From: Avena insularis
Taxonomy: Eukaryota; Streptophyta; Magnoliopsida; Poales; Poaceae
Assembly (NCBI GenBank): GCA_023614405.1
Contig: CM042687.1
Coordinates: 232,092,292-232,156,291, forward strand
DNA: 64,000 bases
Reading direction: 5' to 3'
A program made the position numbers and the translations under genes. The notes beneath the pieces were generated by a model that was not told where the DNA came from, searched no databases, and saw only the letters and a list, made by a program, of their open reading frames with translations. The stretch's first letter is position 1, and each line of letters begins with the position of its first letter. Positions 56,201 to 64,000 of this stretch are shown here, one piece after another.

Positions 56201-57277
56201 TGGCAGAGGCGGCGTCTTTGACGGCGAGCGGTGGCTGTGAGGCACGGGGCGGCGAACGGGGATGTCTGGCGTGTTCCTGGGATCATGGCAAAGTGGTGGG
56301 CACGGGCTGCGGTCGAGGGGCGGCGTGTGCACGCATGCCGGGTGCGGCGCTCTGGGGCGGGCTCGACATGTCGCAGTGGCACTGGGCGCGCGGTGTTCCT
56401 GGTGGTCCACGGCTTGCACTAGCTTGGGGAGGGGACAATGGGCGGCGGTGAGGTGCTGGCTACCTCCCAGACAAGGTGGGCACGGCTAGTTCTTCCTCTA
56501 GCTTGCTGTCCACCTTGGGGTGGCATGGTGAGGCTCGGCCTTGCTCACCATTGATGGCAAGGCAAGCTTACAGTGGTGCTAGAGGTTAGTTAAAGGATCT
56601 AGATGATCTACTAAGGGCTAGTTGCAACGAGAGGGGGAACAAGTTAGGCCAAATTTACTACACACTATAGAGTTTGTGATTTGTTTGATTTGAATCTGCA
56701 AGATGTTTGATGAAATGGCCGCAAGAAACTTACTTTTGAATTTTGAAAAGATTTTGGTGGATGTTCTAGGCATGTGCTGGGGATTCTATGGGTGCTTGGG
56801 TTTTAAAAATTGAGCTTGTTTGAGTGGTTTTTGAAATAGTGGGATCTTCCCATATGAAATAGATTCAATTTTAAACTGTCCTTTAAACATAGTATTTGAA
56901 TGTTTTTGGATGGTCACAAAGTGGGCCTTGGTACCTTATTATGAGTACTAACAAGGGGCGTAAAGATCCACAAATGTCTCTGTTAAGTTTTGAAAACTAG
57001 GGATAGCCAAAGTAGGCATGAGAGTTAATTTGGCAAAAATGACCATTCACTTCATTTGTTTATTTTGAGTTGTTTGTCTTTGGGAAAAGTTTGGGGATTG
57101 TTTAGATGATTGTTTACAAGCAAAGAAACACAGAACCATGGCAATTCAAAAGAATCCAAATTTTGAATACACACACATATGAATGCTTTCATATTTTTAG
57201 TTGGGAAAGTTTTTGTTAACCCTAATTTTGATGATTAGAGTTTGCTGATCCAAGTTTAATATTTTTTGGATGTTACA
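53257..57277 (-). repeat. Tekay/Del 3' LTR, 4021 bp
   Basis: In plus coordinates it runs from TGTCAACACCCG to TTGGATGTTACA. A GC-rich island (about 55560-56600) lies in the middle, with AT-rich flanks. Read on the minus strand the island contains CCGCTAGGGTTAGAG, like a plant gene leader. Frames inside the LTR, including those on both strands at 56158-56489 and the one duplicated at 53891-54079 and 63738-63950, show no family signature and are not called. Confidence 0.92.
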
Positions 57278-57292
57278 AACCTTCCCCCCTTA
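57278..57292 (-). other. Tekay/Del polypurine tract
   Basis: The minus strand reads AAGGGGGGAAGGTT directly before the 3' LTR. It primes plus-strand synthesis. Confidence 0.85.
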
Positions 57293-57337
57293 AAACAAAT
57301 CTCGTTCCGAGATTTGAAAAAGGACGAAAACGATTAC

Positions 57338-58092
57338 CTAGGATTTGAAGAGATCGGGAAACTCCCCGATGTGGTCTTCAAGGCCCCGTGTAGCTTCTTC
57401 TTCTGTGTGGTTGCTCCACCGAATCTTGAGAAACTTGATGTTTCGAGTTCTGGTAGTTCTGAAAGCTTCTTCCAAAATACGGATGGGTACTTCAGGATAG
57501 GTCAGGTCATCGTTGATTTCTATGGTCCGATGATCAATGTTCTTGAATACTTCAGTCTTCTCCGGAATTTCGAGGCACTTGCGAAGTAATGAGATATGGA
57601 ACACATTGTGCATTGCTGACATCTCTTCTGGCAGTTCCAATTGATACGACACTTCTCCTCGACGGTTCAGAATCTTGAAGGGGCCGATATATCTAGGGGC
57701 TAACTTTCCCTTCAGTTGGAACGCTGCATTCCTTTCAATGGCGACACTCTCAGATACACGAACTCTCCGATGTTGAAGGCGAGGTCTTAACGTCTCTTGT
57801 CGGCGTAACTCTTCTGTCTTGACTGGGCGGTCTTGAGGTTCTCACGAATCTTGTGAACTTTCTCTTCTGCTTCTCGTAGGATGTTGGGTCCGAAAATCTG
57901 ACTCTCTCCTACTTCCGACTAGTTCAAAGGGGTGCGGCACTTCCGTCCATACATGAATTCAAATGGGTCCATTTGCAAACTAGCTTGATAACTGTTGTTG
58001 TATGAAAATTTTGCGAACGGCAGACAGTCTTCCCACTTAGATCCATACTCTAACACATATGCTCTCAACATGTCTTTGAGTATTTGATTTAC
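57338..58092 (-). pseudogene. Tekay/Del integrase C-terminus and chromodomain
   Basis: The frame 57652-57338 starts in the post-integrase link ([17 protein letters not shown]) and contains the chromodomain, seen as [35 protein letters not shown] and the end EFPDLFKS. Chromodomains of this kind direct integration to marked chromatin. Between 58092 and 57653 the link ([43 protein letters not shown]) is broken by stops and one frameshift. Confidence 0.8.
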
Positions 58093-58626
58093 TCACTCCG
58101 TTTGTCCGTCGGTCTGAGGGTGATAAGCTGTGCTGAAATCTAGTCGGGTTCCTAAACCTTCTTGGACTTTCTTCCAGAATCTCGAGGTAAACTGAGTTCC
58201 TCGATCCGAGACGATGTTCTTGGGGACTCTGTGCAAACTGACGATTCTAGCGATGTATAACTCTGCTAGCTTCGAACTCTGATATGTGGTCTTGACTGGT
58301 AAGAAATGGGTGAATTTGGACAATCTGTCCACTATGACCCAGATAGAGTCATTTCCCCTACTAGAAGTGGGCGATCCGGTGATAAAGTCCATTCCAACGG
58401 AATCCCATTTCCATTCCGGAATCTGCAATGGTTGCAACAATCCAACGGGTCTTTGATGTCCCGCCTTGAATCTCTGACATATATCACACTTGGCGATATA
58501 GATTCCGATTTCTCTCTTCAACTTATGCCACCAAAATTGTTCTTTCAAATCTTGATACATCTTCGTTCCTCCGGGGTGGATAGAATAAAGAGTATCATGA
58601 GCTTCCTTCAGAATAACTTCTTTCAA
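58093..58626 (-). CDS. Tekay/Del integrase core (open)
   Basis: A 177-codon open segment covers the zinc-binding part (HPGGTKMYQDLKEQFWWH to CDICQRFKA) and the catalytic core. The three acidic residues are present in GMDFITGSP, VSDRGTQFTSRFW and HPQTDGQTE. A TAG directly follows the last motif and ends the segment, where the other pol copies of this type continue. It is a domain of a polyprotein and the Met at 58626 is not a true start. Integrase inserts the cDNA. Confidence 0.85.
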   Translation of the reverse strand: MKEVILKEAHDTLYSIHPGGTKMYQDLKEQFWWHKLKREIGIYIAKCDICQRFKAGHQRPVGLLQPLQIPEWKWDSVGMDFITGSPTSSRGNDSIWVIVDRLSKFTHFLPVKTTYQSSKLAELYIARIVSLHRVPKNIVSDRGTQFTSRFWKKVQEGLGTRLDFSTAYHPQTDGQTE

Positions 58627-59588
58627 CTTAGAATCTACTGGTACACAAAGGCGTCCTTTGTACCACAGAACTCCTTCTTCGTCTTCCGTAAATCCGAGTA
58701 CTTTGCCTATACCGATACGACGCTTGATTCTGTCTAAACTAGCATTTCCTTTCTACGCCTCCTTGATCTGGCTGATCAAAGTGGGTTGAAGTTCTATGCT
58801 AGCCAAAAATCCTTCACTCACTAATTCCATTCGGAAATCTTCCATCTCTTTGTGCAGACTTGGTTGCTCCTTCAAAATCATGGAGTTCAAGCGGCACGGC
58901 AATCTGCTAAGCGCATCTGCTACCACATTGGCTTTATCGGGTGATAGTGAATGTCCAGATCGTAATCCTTGATTAGCTCAATCCATCTTCTCTGTCTCAT
59001 ATTCAGCTCCTTCTGAGTGAATATATACTTTAGGCTCTTGTGATCCGAATAAATCTGACAACGATTTCCCATCAGGTAATGCCTCCATGTCTTCAGGGCT
59101 AGAACTACGGCTGCGAGCTCGAGGTCATGGGTTGGATAGTTCTGCTCATGTTGTTTCAGTTGTCGGGATAGATAGGATATAACTTTGCCTTCTTGCATTA
59201 GCACACATCCGATACCGATCTTGGATGCGTCACAATACACATCAAAGGGCTTCGTGATATCCGGCATGATTAAGATTGGGGCTGAAATCAATCTCCTCTT
59301 GAGTTCTTGAAAACTCGCTTCACATTTGTCCGTCCATTCAAACTTCTTGTCCTTCTTCAGCAACTGGGTCATGGGTCTGGCGATACTCGAGAATCCTTCT
59401 ATGAACTTGCGGTAGTATCCCGCCAATCCAAAAAATGCACGAACTTGGTTTTGAGTGGTTGGGGCTTGCCAATCTTCGACATATTTCACCTTTGCAGGGT
59501 CAACGGCAATTCCTCCGGCTGATACAATGTGGTCGAGGAATCCTACCTCCTGTAACTAGAATTCACATTTTCTAAACTTGGCATACAA
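58627..59588 (-). pseudogene. Tekay/Del RNase H and integrase linker
   Basis: The frame 59489-58920 carries the RT thumb ([16 protein letters not shown]), the tether and RNase H ([52 protein letters not shown]). A one-base shift near 58935 interrupts the conserved [12 protein letters not shown] end, so the ORF stops at 58920. The linker to integrase follows in another frame. All four RNase H acidic positions appear present. Confidence 0.8.
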
Positions 59589-60197
59589 CTAATGCTCTCT
59601 AAGGGTTCCAATAATGGTCCTTGGGTGTAGCTCATGTTCTTCTTCTGATTTGGAATAAATCAGAATGTCATCGATGAAAACAACGACAAACTTATCCAAG
59701 AAGTCCATAAAAATCTTATTCATGAGATTCATGAAATAATTGGGGGCATTGGTTAATCCAAAAGACATGACAGTATACTCATATAATCCATATCTGGTGG
59801 TAAATGCAGTCTTGGGGATATCCTCTGCGCAAATCTTGAGTTGATGATAGCCAGTTCTAAGATCAATCTTAGAAAACACTTTGGCACCAGTCAACTGATC
59901 AAAAAAATCTTCTATCTTGGGCAACGGGTATTTGTTCTTGATAGTGACATCATTCAACTTCCGATAATCCGTACACAAACGGTTACCTCCATCCTTATTA
60001 TCCACAAACAAGACAGGTGATCTCCATGGTGACGCACTTAGTTGAATCAATCCAATCTCCAACATGGCATCCAGTTGCTTCTTCAGTTCCGCTAGTTTAG
60101 ACGGGTTCATACTATATGGTCTCTGGGCTATGGGTCCTATTCCGGGGATTAGTTCAATGATAAACTCGATATCCCGATCTAGGGGCATACCGGGCAA
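59589..60197 (-). CDS. Tekay/Del reverse transcriptase core (open)
   Basis: A 202-codon open segment with all RT palm motifs: [51 protein letters not shown] and the catalytic [11 protein letters not shown] near 59660-59690. It ends at a stop in the sequence after TLREH, just before the thumb. RT makes cDNA from the packaged RNA. The Met at 60197 lies in the middle of the former polyprotein. A stop near 60282 separates it from protease. Confidence 0.85.
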   Translation of the reverse strand: MPGMPLDRDIEFIIELIPGIGPIAQRPYSMNPSKLAELKKQLDAMLEIGLIQLSASPWRSPVLFVDNKDGGNRLCTDYRKLNDVTIKNKYPLPKIEDFFDQLTGAKVFSKIDLRTGYHQLKICAEDIPKTAFTTRYGLYEYTVMSFGLTNAPNYFMNLMNKIFMDFLDKFVVVFIDDILIYSKSEEEHELHPRTIIGTLREH

Positions 60198-60281
60198 AAC
60201 ATCTGGAAATACATCGGGGTATTCACAGACTATCCGGACTTGGTCAATGGTAGGTTGGGCTATACTCTTGTTGCACTTGAA

Positions 60282-60863
60282 TTAAAGAGGTAAGGTTTCA
60301 GATACATGCTCGATTGATACTCCAGCTGTACTGGTCATGGTTATGGCTTTCTTGGCACAGTCAATTAATCCTTTATGTTTGGACATCCAATCCATTCCTA
60401 GTACTACTTCCAAACCTTTAGTTCCGAGTACTATCAGATTTGCATAAAAATCTATGCCATGGATTCGGATAGGGACGGCTTTGCAAATTTTCCTAGCTTT
60501 GGTGGTTGATCCGGGGATTTGAACAATCATAACATGCTTTAGTTTGGTTGGTTGAATCTTACTAGTGCATGCAAATTCTTCGGTGACAAATGAGTGCGAT
60601 GCACCATAATCAAACAACACTCTAACAAGTACTGAATTAACAGAAAACATACCCAGCACGACATCTGGCGCTTCCTGGGCTTCTTCATCATGCATGAGAA
60701 AAAGACGGCCGTTGCGGTTGAGCGAGTTCCCTGGGGCAAACCTTCTTCCAGGATGAACAAGACGCTGCTGTTGAGCTGGGGCATTTGCATTGGGGGCTGT
60801 GGCATTCTTCTTGGGGCACTCATTGGAGTAGTGACCCTTATTTCCACAGTCATAACAAGTCAC
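60282..60863 (-). CDS. Tekay/Del zinc knuckle and retropepsin (open)
   Basis: A 193-codon open segment. It starts with a CX2CX4HX4C zinc knuckle (CYDCGNKGHYSNEC), which binds the RNA, then a Gln/Ala-rich linker, then the retropepsin. The active site reads VLFDYGASHSFV, with Tyr where Ser or Thr is expected after the catalytic Asp at 60609-60611. The protease end VVLGMDWMSKHKGLIDC is standard for chromoviruses. A TAA upstream in AKDKS-stop-VTCYDC cuts it from gag. The Tyr change probably weakens or abolishes cleavage. Confidence 0.8.
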   Translation of the reverse strand: MTCYDCGNKGHYSNECPKKNATAPNANAPAQQQRLVHPGRRFAPGNSLNRNGRLFLMHDEEAQEAPDVVLGMFSVNSVLVRVLFDYGASHSFVTEEFACTSKIQPTKLKHVMIVQIPGSTTKARKICKAVPIRIHGIDFYANLIVLGTKGLEVVLGMDWMSKHKGLIDCAKKAITMTSTAGVSIEHVSETLPL

Positions 60864-61874
60864 TTACGACTTGTCCTTTGCTGTAACAGGCACAACATTG
60901 CCTCCAGTCCTCGGGGCAGTGTTGGTGTTGGCGGTAGCATTGTTGTTGTTGAACTTGGGTGGTGCACAGTTGAAATTGCCTGAGTTGCCGGGGTTGTTGT
61001 GGTTTCCTCCAGACCTTAGGTTTCCACGGTTGGGTTAGGTCGGACGGTTCATCGGGGGTTTGTTGGTTCTCGGGGCAAATCCTGGAGATGGGTTGGGGCG
61101 ATACTTTGGGGTATGATGGGTTCCTGGCTGATGCATCATGCGGCGCTTGTGGTTCTCATTGGCTTAGTTGATCTTTCCTTCCATCTGAATGGCAGAGTCG
61201 ACGAGGGGTTCAATATCAGCAAAGGGGATATTGACCAACACCGTCTGCATATCATCGTGAAGACCATTCAAGAATATTTCTTTCTTCTTGGCTTCAGTGT
61301 CGATCTCATCCGGGGCATACCTAGCTAATGACAAGAATTTGTCACGGTATTCCACTACAGTCATCCTTCCTTGCTTCAGTTCTCTGAATTCATCTCTCAT
61401 TCTCTTGATCAAACCCGGTGGCACATGGGTTCTGCTGAACTTGACCTTGAATTCCTCCCAGGTCATCATCTGTCCTTCGGTCATTGAACGAACACTGTTC
61501 CACCATGCTCTTGCATCTCCGGCTAGATAGTGGGTGGCGAACAGAACTTTCTCATTAGCTTCCACTCCGACGACTTCCAGGTTGTTTTCCATGGTTTGCA
61601 GCCAATCATCTGCATCTAGGGGCTCTTCCGACTTAGTGAAAACAGGTGGGTTGGTGTTCTAGAAATTCTTGAGCTTAGATCCATGGTTGTCCTGGTTTCC
61701 TTGGCCTTGGTTGTTGTGGGCCAGCTGAGCTATCTGCTGAAGGGTGGCTAAGTTGGCTTGACGTTCGGCTCTTTCGGCTTCGCGGTCAAAAACCAACATT
61801 TGCAGGATCTGCGACATCGGGTCCGGGGATGATCCGCTTCCTCCGTGAGGCATTTGAAGATTGAGATAGATCAT
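60864..61874 (-). pseudogene. Tekay/Del gag (few stops)
   Basis: Gag opens at 61874 or slightly inside (MPHGGSGSSPDPMSQILQML) and runs through a Gln/Asn-rich helix. A TAG near 61660 separates it from FTKSEEPLDADDWLQTM and the capsid-type domain (FATHYLAGDARAWWNSV, FKVKFSRTHVPPGL, KQGRMTVVEYRDKFLSL). That domain ends with a stop near 61164 and leads into an Asn/Pro-rich linker to the zinc knuckle. Only three or four single-base stops interrupt it. Gag makes the particle shell. Confidence 0.8.
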
Positions 61875-62082
61875 GAGAAAAGAGGGAAATTTCTATGGTT
61901 CAGGGACTTTGAAAAGCTTTTAAAGTTTGACTCAGATTTTCTAGCAACTTGATTTTCATTCATTCATAGCACACGATACAACACACCACAACAAAGGAAA
62001 AACAGATGGTTTAAAGAACCATTCTGGAAACTACGATATAGTGGGACCGAATACAACTCACTACGCTAGTGCTCAAGTGCTA

Positions 62083-62880
62083 CTACTCCTCAGAGTCGGT
62101 GTAATCATCATCCTCATCATCATCGATGAAGGCGAAATCCTCCTCATCGGTGAAGAAGTCCATGGCCTGATCCTCCAGAAAGTCATCATCATCACTGAGA
62201 TAAGAGTAGGGGTCTCCACGAAGATCTTCTCCAGCATTCTCCCTTTCCTCTAACTGCATGTGTCTCTCGTGGATGGTCTCCTCCAAATCCGAGATACAGT
62301 GACGAAGACGGGCAATGATGCGCTCCTTCTTGTCGAGCTGACGGCGGCAAGACTTGCGGTCCTTTGCTAGCATGGCGATGGTCTGATCCTTTGTCTTGAT
62401 GATGGCGGACTTGTGGTTGGAGTAGTCACGAGCATTGTCCAGTTCTTGCTGACGATCATACATCATGAAGCTGAGGTGGTCCAACTGAGTCTTCAGATCA
62501 TGGTGGTATGGGGCTTCTAGTGGCTGTCCCATAGCATCACGCCTTGGACAAACTCAAAGCGGGTACCCTTGATCTGGTTGATACTCTACCCACATAGACG
62601 GGCAAGAGCTTCCTGCATGGCCCTGGCAAGTCCATCGATCCAGTTGTTCTCTCTTAAGGTGAACTGAATTCCTTCCGCAGTGGGAGGTTCAATCTTTCCT
62701 CTGAGACTTGCATCAACTAGCCACTGCCGTTCTTCTCCTTCCTGATCATTGAGCTAAGCTCCGAAGAACTCGGGGTGCGGACGCTCCAGAAGTTCCGAAA
62801 GCTGGTCCAAATCCCGCTCAAAGATGAGGTCTCCTCCATTCCCCAACTGATAAAACTTGTTGTACTTCACATCCATCTAT
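62083..62880 (-). pseudogene. extra ORF upstream of gag (coiled coil, acidic tail)
   Basis: A second coding block lies between primer site and gag on the sense strand. It opens at ATG 62877 (MDVKYNKFYQLGNGGDLIFE) and continues through FTLRENNWIDGLARAMQEALARLC. Two TAG codons, near 62756 and 62592, and a frameshift near 62530 interrupt it. The open part 62532-62083 then gives a basic coiled coil (about residues 35-100 of that part, Lys/Arg/Gln-rich) and a strongly acidic tail (DDDDFLEDQAMDFF, DDDEDDDYTDSEE). No catalytic motif is visible. I recall similar coiled-coil ORFs before gag in grass Tekay-like elements; the function is unknown to me. Confidence 0.65.
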
Positions 62881-63090
62881 AAGAATATAGGATGAGTAAG
62901 TTAGTAGAGTGATCAAGTGTGTCAAATTTTAGGTATTTTGCAAAAAAAATTGAGGAACATGAATTTTCATGAAAGAATCAAAGTGATAAGGATGGGAATA
63001 AGTTTTTGTAAATACTTGCTTCCTTTGGTTTTGAAACTAAGTTTTTGATTTAAACGCCCAGTCTAACTAGGGTCTCCTATGGTCAGGATG
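62881..63090. other. Tekay/Del untranslated leader
   Basis: About 210 bp between primer site and the extra ORF. No gene is seen. Confidence 0.6.
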
Positions 63091-63102
63091 GCTCTGATAC
63101 CA
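63091..63102 (-). other. Tekay/Del primer-binding site (initiator tRNA-Met)
   Basis: The minus strand reads TGGTATCAGAGC, a perfect match to the usual plant initiator-methionine tRNA site, three bases after the LTR end. Confidence 0.92.
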
Positions 63103-63105
63103 ACT

Positions 63106-64000
63106 AGTCAACACCCGGATTTTTAATCCCAGATGCATGTTATTGCATACATCGCAATCCCAGGATTACCATTTTTGCGAGACATAACAGATTTGGATAT
63201 CACAATACATCATCCATTACAAACCATACATAAGGTCTTACACAAATAAGGATCTCATGATCCAGATCTTAATACAACTCAAGCAGCGGAATAACGTAAT
63301 AATAAAGGTAGCGTAGGCGAAGCTCCATCTTCGGGGTCACAGGCAATGCTGACGATGGGAGATGATCCTAGTTGTCGTAACCTTCCTGCGGTCCATCATC
63401 CTGGTACTCCTCTTCATAGTCTGGCCACGGGAATAGCCAGGGACAAAGCCATGAGTACTCTTTAAGTACTCGCAAACTAATACTAACAAGTTAAGGGGGT
63501 TTTTGTAGTAGGACACTAAGCTCTAGGGTTGTTTTGCAAAAAGCCAGATTTACCTCTACTAAGTTCAGAAGCAAAGAAAGCTAGTTGAAATTTTATAACA
63601 CCTAAGTGGGAACTTGAATTTCATATCATAACTCTGTTGTGGTCAAGTCAAAGTCTCAATTCCTTTCATAAGTCATTTTGAAAACAGCTGACGGGGGAAC
63701 AAGATGGCCCTAACTGTCCACAATCATGACGACGCGGCTATTCGAATAGTTTGACACTCTGCAGAGATTGTACACTTTCACCACAACATTCGATACATCT
63801 GTCAGGAACAAATCCTGAATTCACCATACTCAATATGCGGATAAACAATCCTAACCTTTCAATTACACGCCCTAGTATAGGCACCTCTCCTGTGAGTTTG
63901 GCCTCCCAACCATGACCAACTGTCATCTTGGGTACTGCACAGGTGGACAATCTTCACAAGGTAGCCTCAGCTCAGACCTTGGCCGTGAGGGAACCCATAC
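63106..64000 (-). repeat. Tekay/Del 5' LTR, partial
   Basis: It corresponds to 53257-54150 of the 3' LTR with few differences. The first base is A where the other copy has T. The LTR continues past the window edge; about 3.1 kb should lie outside. Confidence 0.92.

Larger units (their letters stand above)
53257..64000 (-). mobile_element. young Tekay/Del-type chromovirus, 5' LTR cut by window edge
   Basis: Order from the right: partial 5' LTR 63106-64000, initiator tRNA-Met primer site, an extra ORF, gag, protease, RT, RNase H, integrase, chromodomain, polypurine tract, and 3' LTR 53257-57277. The chromodomain and very long LTRs point to the Tekay/Del lineage. The LTR copies look highly similar over the roughly 890 bp that can be compared, so it is recent. 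A handful of single stops and frameshifts in gag and pol make it non-autonomous. Confidence 0.92.

Noticed and set aside
56158..56489. Several overlapping frames on both strands
   Set aside because: They lie in the GC-rich island of the Tekay LTR, where high GC lowers stop frequency; no motif is seen.

Overview
The window is plant nuclear DNA, most probably from a grass. The evidence is an Angela/BARE-like Copia LTR that occurs twice, Tat-type Gypsy elements that carry Transposase_28-like antisense genes, an Athila-type LTR, and a Tekay/Del chromovirus with a 4-kb LTR. A Pooideae (Triticeae-like) host is my inference. I found no intact host gene, tRNA, rRNA or CRISPR array. Almost everything is LTR retrotransposon, much of it nested and decayed.

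Layout. Positions 1-1033 (minus) hold a broken, intron-containing gene of uncertain identity whose 3' half is a 93-bp minisatellite. Positions 1532-6435 (plus) are a Tat-family gag-pol relic without LTRs. Positions 6436-6955 are a degenerate element rich in gattaatcg-type motifs; it was split by the next insertion and resumes at 42249. Positions 6956-42243 (minus) are an outer Tat element with 535-bp LTRs and the target duplication CTACT. Two later elements sit inside it. A Copia element (7184-15177, duplication GTTAC/GTTAT) lies in its 3' LTR. A second Tat element (16906-31184, minus, duplication GGGTT) lies in its antisense gene. Without these insertions the outer element is about 13.0 kb.

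Right part. An Athila-type LTR lies at 42303-43874. A very long, old LTR of chromovirus style (43902-51671) is interrupted by a solo Angela-like LTR (44463-45823). A decayed internal remnant follows (51672-53256). Last is a young Tekay/Del chromovirus on the minus strand (53257 to beyond 64000) with a 4021-bp 3' LTR, chromodomain, integrase, RNase H, RT, protease, gag and an additional ORF upstream of gag.

How the parts work together. Both Tat elements have the usual sense cassette (TGGCGCC primer site, gag, protease, RT, RNase H, an added archaeal-type RNase H, integrase). Between pol and the 3' LTR each also has a gene on the opposite strand, with its own TATA box and several GT-AG introns. 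Near this gene both carry tandem arrays whose units contain a copy of that element's own polypurine-tract core. The inner Tat element has lost the RT catalytic centre by deletion. No element in the window looks autonomous. By my eye count the inner Tat LTRs differ at about 3% of sites and the outer LTRs at about 8%, which agrees with the nesting order.
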